Shown: positions 31,313-41,532 of the stretch, piece after piece
Layout of the letters: every line of letters begins with the position of its first letter
Numbering within the stretch: the first letter of the stretch is position 1
Assembly (NCBI RefSeq): GCF_905171775.1
Contig: NC_053497.1
Coordinates: forward strand, 107,300,157-107,364,156
Source: Rana temporaria
Lineage: Eukaryota; Chordata; Amphibia; Anura; Ranidae
DNA: 64,000 bases
Direction of reading: 5' to 3'
Made by a program: the position numbers and the translations under genes
Notes under the pieces: model-generated
Databases searched by the model: none
Told to the model about the DNA's origin: nothing
What the model saw: the letters and a program-made list of their open reading frames with translations, nothing else

Positions 31313-31850
31313 CAGGACCAGCAGCTTGTGTGAGAGTCTCGGTCCTTTTTTGGCCCATATGAATTTGGTAAAAGTGGTTTGTAGCTGTTTAAAATAGGAG
31401 ATAGGGATGTGTATAGGCAACGCTTGCATAAGGTAGAGGAACTTCTGTAGGATCACCATTTTTAGAATGTTACAGTGCCCTATCCAGGAATGAAGACCCG
31501 TGCGCCATTGGTTTCGCAACATTCTAACAGTTTTCAATAAGGGTGGGAAATTGAGATCATGTAGCCGGGGGGATGTGAGTGCCTAGATATTTTAGGGCGG
31601 TTGTCGTCCACTTCAAGTGAAAGCTAGATTGTAGGCCTGTGAGTTGTGACTGAGGTATCCCCACACCCATCGCCTCCGACTTCGTAAAATAGATTTTTAA
31701 GTTAGAGAGCACCCCGTATTTCTCAAATTCCCGTAGCAGATTCGGTAGGGAGATAGAGTGGGTAGTGAGTGAGAACATAAGGTCGTCCTTGTATGCTGAC
31801 ACTTTGTGTTGAGTATGGTTAATCTCTACCCGTGATATTAGGATTCGGTC
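31313..31850 (-). pseudogene. L1-like ORF2 fragment (RT thumb)
   Basis: Two frames on the minus strand: AYKDDLMFSLT with LPNLLREFEKYGVLSNLKIY (31557-31802, the YADD box changed to YKDD), and NILKMVILQKFLYLMQALPI with FKQLQTTFTKFIWAKKG (31310-31537). These are the palm end and thumb of an L1-type RT, separated by a frameshift near 31545. Only ~180 codons remain. Confidence 0.87.
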
Positions 31851-31865
31851 GGACGTGGCATAGGA

Positions 31866-32168
31866 ACTAGTTCAGGGAAGCCAGTGAGACATGCAAAACT
31901 AATAGAACAGCTATTTGAGGCCTTTCAGAAACCAGCAGAAGTTGCCATCTTAAAGGTAAAATGACATGCAAAGGGAAATTACATGACAACCAGAGGAAAT
32001 GCTTTAGCGGGCCAAGCAGCAAAGGATGCTGCCCTTATGGCAATTGGAGTCACACCCACTGTAGGGGTCGCCCAGGTAGTGGGGACAGATTCCCCTTATC
32101 AAGAGCAGTGGGATATAAAAACCTCAATTCAGTTGCAGAACCAGGCCCGTGATGAAGAGAAGGGATAA
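31866..32168 (+). pseudogene. Endogenous retrovirus RNase H, C-terminal part
   Basis: A frame with one stop (about 31968) carries the end of a retroviral RNase H, recognised by GNALAGQAAKDAAL and the upstream LIEQLFEAF. A stop ends the frame at 32168. The catalytic N-terminal half is missing because the ERV is truncated here against the L1 fragment. Confidence 0.8.
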
Positions 32169-32169
32169 G

Positions 32170-32399
32170 TGGATCAAATGTAATGCTACCCAAAATCAGC
32201 AGGGCCTGTGGAGCGCTGACAACAGGTGGTGTCTACCCAGGAGTTAGTACCCAGTTTTAGCACAACTGGCACATGGTGTCAGTCATCTTGCTAAGGAAGT
32301 GATGTTGGCACTTACTGACTACTATTGGATAGCACCTGGATTTAGTGCATTTGCAGCCAGGTTTTATGCTTCATGTCTCTCTTGTGCTTTGTGTAATGA
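32170..32399 (+). pseudogene. Endogenous retrovirus integrase zinc-binding domain
   Basis: A frame near 32260-32399 shows an HHCC arrangement: His-x3-His in the LAHGVSHLAK region and Cys-x2-Cys near CLSCALCN. It is preceded by a stop near 32247. The hAT MITE interrupts directly after the last Cys, at about 32395. Confidence 0.75.
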
Positions 32400-32990
32400 G
32401 CCGAACACCCCCCCCCCCCGTTCGGTTCGCACCAGAACCTGCGAACAGACCAAAAGTTTCTGTCAACTTTAGAACCCCATTAAAGTCTATGGGACTTGAA
32501 CGTTTGAAATCTAAAGTGCTAATTTTAAAGGCTAATATGCAAGTTATTGTCCTAAAAAGTGTTTGGGGACCCGGGTCCTGCTCCTGGGGACATGTATCAA
32601 TGCAAAAAAAGTTTTAAAAACTTTAGTTTTTTCAGGAGCAGTGATTTTAAATGACTTTTTATCCTTCAGAAATTACACTTTGTGCAGGGACAGTTCTAAG
32701 CATGGGAAACAAGCGCTGCTTTACAGGCATAATATACACACCCCCTAGGTACAAAATTTAAAGAAATATTTCACTTTTATTGTTTCACTTGATACATGTC
32801 CCCTGGGGCAGGACCCGGGTCCCCAAACACTTTTTATGACAATAACTTGCATATAAGCCTTTAAAATTAGCAGAGAGGCCTGTCCATGTTCCCCAAAAGC
32901 ATTCTCATAAGCCAGATTTCCCTTTCCAAAGAATTCAAATAATCTAGATTCAGATGCCCAGAATAGGCACCTATGAGTATGCTCTAGTGT
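32390..32990. mobile_element. hAT-like MITE (GATGAGCCGAACACC family), rearranged
   Basis: Starts AATGAGCCGAACACCCCCC, as in the complete copy at 44679. The block TAATATGCAAGTTATTGTCC through GGACCCGGGTCCTG (32535-32580) recurs inverted at about 32805-32870, so this copy is a partial inverted duplication. The right boundary lies between 32880 and 33010 and is not fixed. Integrase sequence resumes near 33025, having lost the part with the first catalytic Asp. Confidence 0.7.
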
Positions 32991-33024
32991 GTGTTGACAT
33001 GATTTCAGGTTGGCTTGAGTGCTA

Positions 33025-33271
33025 GCCAGCAGCTAAAGCAAATGCAAAAACAACAGCAAAGACAATTTTGAATGAAATAGATTGTAGCTATGGAGTTCCT
33101 GAAACTATTGAGAGTGACCGAGGAACCCATTTTACTGGGGAAGTAATGAAAGAGGTAATGGAAGCCCTTCACATACAGCAAGCTTTCCATACACCTTATC
33201 ATCCACAAAGTAGTGGTAAAGTTGAGAGACTTAATGGAATTTTGAAAAAAAAAATTAAAAGCAGATACAGG
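33025..33271 (+). pseudogene. Endogenous retrovirus integrase core, partial
   Basis: The frame shows the second catalytic Asp (ESDRGTHFTG) and the Glu-containing helix (PYHPQSSGKVERLNG), the DDE signature of retroviral integrase. The first Asp segment is lost at the MITE junction. The frame is cut at 33271 by the LINE, whose 15-bp duplication starts at 33257. Confidence 0.9.
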
Positions 33272-33299
33272 CAGCCATTAAATTATGCAGTGAAACACT

Positions 33300-33969
33300 A
33301 ACAGCAAAAATTGATGCATTAGCTATAGACATGAATATCATGAGACATGAATTTGAAAAAGTTAAACAAAAAACGTCAGAGATGGAAGTCCAAGTATCAA
33401 AAATAGAAGATATAATAAGAACAGACAACAAAGAGTTCTATGCGTTAAAAAAACAAATTAATATCCTACAAGACAGGGCAATAGACACGGAGGGACGCCT
33501 GAGGAGAAACAACATCAGGATTATTGGTGTACCAGACAGAGTGGAAATAGATAAACCGGTGTAATTTATTGAGAATGTACTATTAAATGTTCTGCATCTT
33601 TCGAATATTTCTGCAACTTTTGTAGTAGAAAGAGCCCACAGAATCTCCTTTCGAACACCGAAGCCAGGATCCCCTCCTCGCCCCTTTCTTTTGAGATTAT
33701 TAAATTATAAAGATCGGGACCATATATTAACAATGGCAAGGTCAAGATCTGAGGTGCAATCTGAGAACGTCAAATTGCTATTTTTTCCGGATTATCCATC
33801 TGAGATACAACAACAGCGCAGAGCATATACTGAAGTACGAAAAAGACTGAGAGAAAATAGAATAAAATTCAGTCTTCTTTACCCTAGCAAATTGAGAATC
33901 ATAGACGGAGACCACACACGTTTTTTCGAGACACCAGCCGCAGCTGCAGAACGGCTAGATTCTAAATAG
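33300..33969 (+). pseudogene. L1-like ORF1 protein, one stop
   Basis: A coiled-coil region (MRHEFEKVKQKTSEMEVQVS, 33340-33480) is followed by an RRM start (LRRNNIRIIGVPD) and a C-terminal domain (LLNYKDRDHILTMARSR, EVRKRLRENRIKFSLLYP). A TAA at 33562-33564 and a frame change before 33690 break it. The protein would bind LINE RNA as a trimer in the L1 family. The 5' end is truncated by the insertion boundary. Confidence 0.9.
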
Positions 33970-35030
33970 ATGGATTCCACTTTTTTTTTTCTTTCTTCCT
34001 CTCCTTCCCCCCAGGACTAGGGGGAAGTGTAGAGGAATAGAGGTTATGTTTTATATGTTTGAAGAGGGGGGTCTCTCTGGTCTTTACCTGTTTTTTTTTG
34101 AGGGAAGGGGTAGGAAAAGGAAGAGACACTAAGGGTATTAAGATCACTATAAAGGAATGTATGAAGAATCACAATAACAATAATTATAAAATCACAACCA
34201 TAATTCACATCATAATTTTAAATCTTACATTTTCAGGGGGTGGTGTTTTTCTTTCCTTTTTCTTTCTTTTTTGAGAAGGGAAGGGGGAAAATATACACCA
34301 ATAAATTAATTTGCGCCAGCAACTGGCGCCAGAATTATAAACTCACTAATATAGGGGTGAAAGAGGGGGGAGGGAGGGGGTAGTAAAAGGAAAGCAAGAG
34401 GGGCTCTCATTTTTAATTGTATTTATTTATTTTTCTCTTATTTCTATTTTTCCTTTTTCCTGACGCATGTGTAGACATGCGTGCAAGTATATTTGTATAG
34501 TTTTTTTGGGGGGGATGGAAACCAGAAAGGGGAAGAGGTCAGCAGGGTAAAAGTAGTCTAAATAATGAAAGATTCTATACTAACATTAAAGTCACTATGT
34601 GAAAATGCTAGGGATAAATAGGATATTGGTACATTGTATAAAATACCGTAAAGCCAGTTACACAGTTGAATGAAAAAAAAATTGTTTCTGGTTATTTTGG
34701 GGGAGGGTGGAGTTTGAGATATGTTGGGTACTGGTTATGGAATAGATACTATGATCAGTGGGAAAAGGGATAATCAAAGTGCCTCTCCACTCTTGTCCAG
34801 GTATGGATGGAAATTTAGAGTAAAGGAGGAGGTGGAGAGGGATAGGGTGGGAGGGGAGGAGGGATAGGGTGGGAGGGGAGGAGGGAAGAAAGGTTGTTGT
34901 AAGAATGTTGTGTGTAAATGTCCAGAGGTGCAGTTTAGGATCTCACAAGATATGCCCCCCCCCCAAATTAAAGGGCGTAGGAAGCAGTGGTATAGGCAGA
35001 AGATATAATGTCAGGGAAAACAATAGTTAC
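33970..35030. other. LINE inter-ORF or untranslated region
   Basis: No coding sequence recognised. Contains poly-T and poly-G tracts, a direct repeat GGATAGGGTGGGAGGGGAGG near 34838 and 34862, and AT-rich runs. Confidence 0.5.
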
Positions 35031-36074
35031 TCAGTAATACCATGGAATGTTAGAGGATTAAATTCTAAATTTAAACGAGCCCTGATGTTTTAATATACAA
35101 GAAAATACAGCAATTGATTATACCTTAGGAAACACATTTAATGGGGAAAAAAATGGGGGATACAAAAGGAAGATCATGCTACCTATTTATCCTATGCTAG
35201 AGGGGTATCAGTTCTAGTTAATAAATCATTCCCAGGGAAGGAATATTGGGAAAATAATGAAGGATCGACCTCAGTGGATATAGTTTGGGATGCGTTCAAG
35301 GCATACATACGAGGACAGTATATTTCAAGTATTGCAGCAGTAAATAAAAAAAAAAGAAGGCTAGGGTGCAGGAGTTACAAATACAGGTAGAACGTAATAA
35401 GGAAAAATATATTTAAGACTCAAACGATCCCAATTTTGACTTAATGATGGCCGCACAAAGGGAACTACAATTATACATGGAAGAAGAAACAAGACTGGAA
35501 TTACATAAAAAGAGACAACATATTTTTGAACAAGTAGATAAAATTGGGAGATTTTTGGCTAGATTAGCAGAACAAGAATATCAAGTTACAACTATAGCAG
35601 AGATAGAAACGCCAGAGGGAATAAGAATAAACGAACCTGAGGAGATTCTGAGGGCCTTTGGTAGTTATTATAGCGAGCTGTATGCCTCTTCTCTCCCGTC
35701 CGGCCTATTAGATCAGGTGGCCCTCAGATGGCTTTCGGAGAGGGAGGCATTGGTAGACCCAATCACAAGTGAGGAAATAGTTAGGGTCATAAAGACACTC
35801 CCAGGAGAAAAAGCACCAGGCCCAGATGGAATACCTGCTGAATTTTACAAAAAATATGAAGCCTTTTTGGCTCCAAAATTGGCAGAGGTATTTACAAGTT
35901 GGCTACGGAGAGGGACACTACCAGATTAAATGAGAAAGGCATATATAACCCGAATATACAAAGACGGGAAAGATCCAAAAAAATACCCCTCATATAGGCC
36001 AATAGCATTATTAAATATATATGTTAAAATACTAACTAAAATATTAACAATAAGACTACAGCCACTATTAAAAA
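35030..36074 (+). pseudogene. L1-like ORF2, endonuclease scrap and RT N-terminal part
   Basis: 35033-35093 encodes VIPWNVRGLNSKFKRALMF, the start of the APE-type endonuclease. The rest of the nuclease is mostly deleted or frameshifted to about 35440. From 35444 the frame is open: EEETRLELHKKRQ, then LPGEKAPGPDGIPAEFYKK at about 35800 (RT fingers), a stop at 35927, then YPSYRPIALLNIYVKILTK (RT motif 2 region) to the 15-bp duplication at 36060-36074. Confidence 0.9.
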
Positions 36075-37008
36075 TGTATAAAAAGAGTGGTACTAATGCG
36101 CTACCAAATAAAACCAAAATAGGAAAAAACCCAGCAAAAAACAACAAATGATAAAAGCTGCATATCAAAAAAAGTGAACCAAACAAAGATAATAGTGAAT
36201 TGAGTATAGATAGCGCTGATTATCAACTAGTGCAAGGTGAGTACAATGAAATCAAAATAAAAATATTCAATAGTGTGAATTATAAATGTAGGAAACAACA
36301 ACACTATGTCAATATTGCCTATCTATATGAGAGTGAGTCCGTAATGGGTTAATTAGACTAGACCCATATGCAGCCCTGCAGGAAAATCAGCTGATATCTC
36401 CTTCTCACTGCTTCAGAATAGATAGGATAGATCTTCCCAAAGATTCCAGCCAGAAACTCCACATGTAAGTAAAAAGAGAAGAACGAGAGGACAAGCCTCC
36501 TAGTGCAATATTGTTGGTAACAAGGAAGAGAGACAAGGACTACACCGACGGTGTGTGAACTCACAAATCCGCCGATTAACACAGGCTCTGAATCTGGTTG
36601 CCGCTCAGTGTGATGGTCTCCTCACTCGGATCGTGTCCCGTCACATAGGCTCCTCCCCTTGTAGTCCTTGTCTCTCTTCCTTGTTACCAACAATATTGCA
36701 CTAGGAGGCTTGTCCTCTCGTTCTTCTCTTTTTACTTACATGTGGAGTTTCTGGCTGGAATCTTTGGGAAGATCTATCCTATCTATTCTGAAGCAGTGAT
36801 AAGGAGATATCAGCTGATTTTCCTGCAGGGCTGCATATGGGTCTAGTCTAATTAACCCAATTACGGACTCACTCTCATATAGATAGGCAATATTGACATA
36901 GTGTTGTTGTTTCCTACATTTATAATTCACACTATTGAATATTTTTATTTTGATTTCATTGTACTCACCTTGCACTAGTTGATAATCAGCGCTATCTATA
37001 CTCAATTC
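36075..37008. mobile_element. Fold-back element with near-identical 348-bp arms
   Basis: Flanked by AGCCACTATTAAAAA at 36060-36074 and 37009-37023, exact. Arms 36197-36544 and 36660-37008 are inverted copies; I count one substitution (TTCTCAC/TTATCAC) and one indel (TAATGGG/TAATTGGG). A 115-bp spacer separates them, and a 122-bp tail (36075-36196) lies outside the left arm. No coding region. The tail-arm-spacer-arm layout and 15-bp duplication recall the Penelope element at 2296-6182, but I see no hammerhead core. Confidence 0.88.
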
Positions 37009-37620
37009 AGCCACTATTAAAAACCATCATATATTTAGATCAAGCAGGATTCATGCCACAAAGAGCGACAGATGTCAATCTACGCAGATTATTTACGAAT
37101 ATACATACCCATCATAATTGCGAAGGAACTAGGACAGTGGCCTTCCTAGATATAGAGAAGGCCTTTGATACAGTCGAATGGCCTTTCCTATGGGAGATAC
37201 TTAGAAGAATGGGGTTCCCATTAATATTTATCAACTGGATACAAACAATATATAAAAAACTTATGTCAGCTGTTAACTTGGGAGGAAAACTTTCACCCTT
37301 CTTTCAGTTATACAGGGGCACAAGACAGGGCTGCCCCCTCTCTCCAGCACTCTTCGCGATAGCAATAGAGCCAGTGGCAGAGGCTCTGAGGACCTCACAA
37401 GAGATTCAGGGACTTCGAGTGGGGAGGCTGGAGGAGAGGGTAGCCCTGTATGCCGATGATATGCTGCTATTTTTGAGAGATGCGGGTCCATCATTGAAGG
37501 GAGCTTTGGAAGTATTGAATACTTTTTCATTAATTACAGGACTTAAAGTGAATTGGGGTAAATCACTATTTGCTATTGACCAAGAAGCGCAAATAAACCA
37601 GCCAGAATAAAATTAACTAC
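37009..37620 (+). pseudogene. L1-like ORF2 reverse transcriptase core
   Basis: Continues the RT after the fold-back insert: IYLDQAGFMPQRATDVN, VAFLDIEKAFDTVEWPFLW (motif A), GTRQGCPLSPALFAIAIEP (motif B) and ALYADDMLLFL (motif C, intact YADD). Ends at a stop near 37608. The catalytic core itself is intact over 185 codons. Confidence 0.94.
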
Positions 37621-38990
37621 ATTAATGCGTGCAGTGGCACATGGAGGGCTAGCCTTCCCAGACTTTCACAAATACTATTTAGCAGGGCAAACAGTGACAA
37701 TAGGGAGGTGGTTAAATCCCGATGGATATGATCCCGCTACCATGGTGGAGGCTGCAGTGGTCCAGTCTATAGAGGTACTGCAGGTATTACCATTTCGTGG
37801 GAAAAAAATATGGGCGAGCTCTAACTCCACTGAAAACAACAGTAAAATCATGGAAAGTCGGTATGGCAAGAGAAAGTAATTTAAAAATGGATATATCTCC
37901 AAATACTCCGCTATGGAAAAATTTGGAGTTTACACACCTAGCTTCCATCCAAGATCCCAGGGCTTGGACAAAATACGGAGTTAAAAAAATATCACAAGGA
38001 ATTCAGGAGAAAAAGGTATCCTCATTTAAAGAAATGAAACAAAACTGGAGTGTGCCTGAGAGCTATTTCTTTAGACATATGCAGTTGGTGCATGCTTTGT
38101 CAGCTCAGTTCCCCGAAGGTATTTCACAGTTAATAGAGTCAGGCTTAGAACAAATAGTGAGAGAAAAAAGGGAAAAGGGATTGATATCAATTATATACAC
38201 CCATTTATTAAAGACAGGTTTGTCAGATATGAACAAATTATGTGAGTGTTGGATGAGAGATGTACGAAATTTATCAGTAGAAAATTGTGGGGAGATAAAT
38301 AAATTTCCATTCCAGATTTTAGTCTCACTACGAGAGAAAATGAATGCAATTTAAAATAACACATAGAAGTTACTATACACCGTCTAAAATGTCCAAAATA
38401 TCTCCATCAAATTATCAAAATTGTTGGAGATGTACAGGTACCCCGGGAAATTGTATCCATATTTTCTTTACATGTCCAAAGATGAGGATATTTAGGAGAG
38501 AGATTTAGAGGCAGAGATCTGTCTATTGGGACTAGTGGAAGAAAATAAGGCCTCTATAGAAAGAAGAACACAGGTGGGCCTGTTACTTTTTATGCAAGGA
38601 AAATAATAGTTTTAAACTGGAAGAGGGTGGAAGCTCCCTCGGTAATGCAATGGAAAAACTTGGTAAATAGTATTTTGTCATTATATAGGGAGAAATATTG
38701 TAATAGAGGAAATGAGGAAAAATATAGGAAAGTATGGGCGAACTGGATAGAGAATGCTACGACGACTTCAGGGTAGGGAGATATGGAAGAGGGGGAAAAA
38801 ATAAATAAAAAATAAAACACACCAATGGATGAAAGGGATAAGGATGATACTAATTGTTACAAATGTATAATTTTATGTGAATGTGATGAAATGATGTTTG
38901 TTAATATGATTTTATAAGAAAATTTTGAGTAATATGAATAATCCAAGACGTAAAATGTATATATGGATATGGAATGAAAAAGGAAAGAAA
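37621..38990 (+). pseudogene. L1-like ORF2 C-terminal region with zinc finger
   Basis: Frames at 37625-37879 (AVAHGGLAFPDFHKYYLAGQ) and 37797-38354 (YFFRHMQLVHALSAQFP) form the thumb and C-terminal domain, with a deletion and shift between them. 38344-38480 encodes NCWRCTGTPGNCIHIFFTCP, the Cys-rich finger typical of L1/Tx1 ORF2. Sequence from 38590 to 38990 is 3' region with scattered frames. Confidence 0.87.
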
Positions 38991-38992
38991 AC

Positions 38993-39548
38993 TACTGTAT
39001 TTATCGGCGTTTACCGCGCACTATTTTGCCCTGAAAATCAGGGCAAAATCGTGGGTGCGCGATATACGCCGATACCCGCTTTCCCGCCACAAGTTTGAAT
39101 ACTGCGCCGGCATATATCGAGCGCAGTACACTCGTGTATCTTCGGGCAGTCTCGAGCGTACAGGACGTCAGCGCGAGAGTTGCCGAGCCTGCCCGACGAT
39201 ACACGAGTGTACTGCGCTCGGTATATGTCAGCGCAGTATTCAAACTCGGCGCGGGAAACGAGCGGGGAGGACGCGGGGACGCCGCACCCGACGAAGAGGA
39301 CACCTGAAGCCGCAGAAGGACGCCGGACCCGACGAAGAGGACACCCGAAGCCGCAGAAGGACGCCGGACCCGACGAAGAGGACACCCGACGAGGCCGCCG
39401 ATGGACGCGGGACCCGACGAGGCCGCCGATGGACGCCGCGCAAGACACCAAAACTGTAAGTACAAAAAAAAAATGTCCACAGGATTCACGGCAACTTTAG
39501 GGGTGCGCGGTATACGCGGGAGCGTGTTATACCGCGATAAATACGGTA
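38993..39548. mobile_element. MITE with TATTTATCGGCG ends, GC-rich interior
   Basis: Left end TACTGTATTTATCGGCG and right end CGCGATAAATACGGTA are inverted, as in 11818-11989. Inside is a near-palindrome (39082-39265, TTTGAATACTGCGC mirrored) and about three copies of a ~42-bp GACGCCGGACCCGACGAAGA repeat (39280-39430). The Arg/Pro-rich reading frames across it on both strands are repeat artefacts. Confidence 0.8.
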
Positions 39549-39568
39549 ATAAAGAGATTTATAAAAAA

Positions 39569-40002
39569 AAAAGCAGACACAGGAAAAGGATGGGTGGAAG
39601 CTGTCATTAATCCTATATTCTGTACAAACTACCCCTAAACAACCACATGGTCTGTCCCACTATGAGATTTTATTTGGAGGGCGGCCCAAAACAGGGCTAT
39701 ATTTTCCCCCAACAGTTGCAGGCTTCTCACTCTAGTCTGTTAGAATATGTTCAGATTTTGCAAGAACATTGAATAAAATACATGAAGGTGTTTACAAATC
39801 TATCCCCAACCCAGATTCTGTTTCAGGTATTCCCAAAATCCAATCTGGTGACTGGGTGGTGGTCAAGCAACACATCAGAAAGCCGCTAGAACCAAAATAT
39901 GACGCACCACATTTGGTGCTTTTGACAACCAGTTCCGCTGTCAAGTTGGAAGGAAAACCCACCTGGATTCACGCCAGTCACTGCAAGAAAATCCTAAAGT
40001 GA
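39569..40002 (+). pseudogene. Endogenous retrovirus integrase, C-terminal end
   Basis: The retroviral reading resumes right after the LINE. The frame from 39769 shows GDWVVVKQHIRKPLEPKYDA and PTWIHASHCKKIL, the C-terminal DNA-binding fold and end of gamma/epsilon-type Pol. The part before it (39583-39768) is frameshifted and has stops. Confidence 0.87.
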
Positions 40003-40009
40003 TGATATC

Positions 40010-40868
40010 TTTTGAAATAAAATTGAGGTTTCTTTTCCTGTTTGTGAGAACGGAGACTTTGAAAAATAACCCTTTCATCCAAATGTTTAAATTGTATGCA
40101 AACCCATAGCAACACTAGTAACTGCTGGGTGTGTTCTTACTTACATCCCCAAACAGGAACAATATCCATGATAGCAATGCCTCTCAACTTCACTAATCTA
40201 AACTGGACCAGAATAAATTGCTCATAGTCTCCACAGCGATAGAGCACAGATTAGTAACTTTGATGGTTTCAAAACAGATAGACACTCCACAGATTTGTTT
40301 AAACATTACATGCCCGTTTAACACTAAATGTACACGGTTGGCCAATTCAGATTGCACTGGAGCAAAGATTACAGTTCATGGGGGAAACTATGGTTAATAT
40401 TATTATATCCCAGATCCAGAACTGATTAGAACCCTTTATAGTACAAATTGCTCACAGTTCCCAATATGTGAAAATATCGGAGCCTGAGATTCCATATTAT
40501 TGCTTCCAGTTTTTTTAGGAGCAGGTATACCATTCATATGTAGTGGGTTATATTATATATATGGAGATAAAGCTTACTCCTGGCTTCCTACTGTTACAGA
40601 TTAATGTTATATTGGGAAGTTAGCACCTGATTTGGCCGTTTTCGCAAAGATACCAGGTCAGAGTCCAGAATACCCTTTAGTGTTCAAAAGAGAGCTGTAC
40701 ACTGAAGGTGACATGACATGGTCATGGTTCCCTTCCTGGACAGGATGGGGCATTAAAGAAATTAAAAGAATAAATAATTATGCTAGAATTGTAGATTCGA
40801 TTACTAACCTTACTACCACGGATATAGGTTTATTGAGTGAAGAAATGGCTCAACTTAAAAAAGGATAA
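40010..40868 (+). pseudogene. Endogenous retrovirus env remnants
   Basis: Downstream of pol in the expected place. Several stops occur in the first two thirds. The clearest frame is 40632-40868, with a Trp-rich stretch and a hydrophilic helix near the end (TDIGLLSEEMAQLKK) that would suit the start of a transmembrane subunit. I see no complete fusion peptide or membrane anchor, so it cannot make an envelope. Assignment rests on position and faint style. Confidence 0.6.
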
Positions 40869-40869
40869 G

Positions 40870-41532
40870 AGATCCCCTTTGTGGACGTCATATGACGGTG
40901 TGCAGTATTGAAGTGGTTAAAGTGTAAAAATAAAAAAAATTAAGTAAAACATTTTTTTTTAAAGTGCCCCTGTCCCTGTGTGCTGGCACGCAGAAGTGAA
41001 CGCATACGTAAGTCCCGCCCACATATGAAAACGGTGTTCAAACCACACATGTGAGGTGTCACCACGAACGTTAGAGGGAGAATAATTATTTTAGCCCTAG
41101 ACCTCTTCTGTAACTCAAAACATGTAACCAGTAAAAAAAAAAATAATCATCGCCTATGGGGATTTTTAAGTACCAAAGTTTGGCGCCATTCCACAAGCGT
41201 GTGCAATTTTGAAGAGTGACATGTTAGGTATATTTTTACTCGATGGAACTTCATCTTTCACATTATGCAAAAAAATTGGGCTAACTTTACTGTGTTTTTG
41301 TTAAAGCATGAAACTGTCCCCCCCCCCCCCCAAAAAAAATTGCTGCGCCAAATACTGTGGGAGATTAAAAGTTGCAATTACCACCATTGTATTCTCTAGG
41401 GTCTCTGCTAAAAAAAAACATGTATAGTGTTTGGGGGTTCTATGTAATTTTCTAGCAAATAATTGCAAAACAATGATGATTTTTAAATATAGGAGCAAAG
41501 TGTCAGAATTGGCCTGGGCCTGTAGTGGTTAA
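40870..41532. mobile_element. TTAACCACTT-family repeat, two back-to-back ends
   Basis: GTATTGAAGTGGTTAA ends at 40922, and another TAGTGGTTAA ends at 41532, sharing that TTAA with the next copy. A poly-C/poly-A stretch lies at 41319-41339. No coding region is present. Confidence 0.6.

Larger units (their letters stand above)
33272..39568 (+). mobile_element. L1-like LINE inserted in retroviral integrase
   Basis: Flanked by AAAAGCAGATACAGG (33257-33271) and AAAAGCAGACACAGG (39569-39583), a 15-bp duplication with one mismatch. Contains ORF1 (33300-33969), a long inter-ORF region, and ORF2 remnants (35030-38480) with a C-terminal zinc finger, ending in an A-rich tail. It is 5'-truncated and riddled with stops. 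A fold-back element (36075-37008) and a MITE (38993-39548) were inserted later. Protein style is L1/Tx1-like. Confidence 0.9.
31866..40868 (+). mobile_element. Decayed endogenous retrovirus, split by other elements
   Basis: Retroviral pieces occur in the right order on the plus strand: RNase H end (31866-32168), integrase zinc domain (to about 32399), integrase core (33025-33270), end of integrase (39568-40002) and env remnants (40010-40868). A hAT MITE interrupts integrase at about 32390, and a LINE with a 15-bp duplication interrupts it at 33272. Gag, protease, RT and both LTRs were not found, so the copy is a truncated fossil. Style of the integrase C-terminus suggests a gamma- or epsilon-like lineage; this is inference. 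Confidence 0.85.

Noticed and set aside
35930..36186. Minus-strand hydrophobic frame
   Set aside because: It is the shadow of the LINE RT coding region and the fold-back tail.
39001..39500. Arg/Pro-rich frames on both strands
   Set aside because: They lie in the GC-rich tandem repeats and palindrome of a MITE; having open frames on both strands is expected there.
31866..40868. Possibly intact endogenous retrovirus
   Set aside because: LTRs, gag, protease and RT are absent; integrase is cut by two insertions and env has multiple stops.
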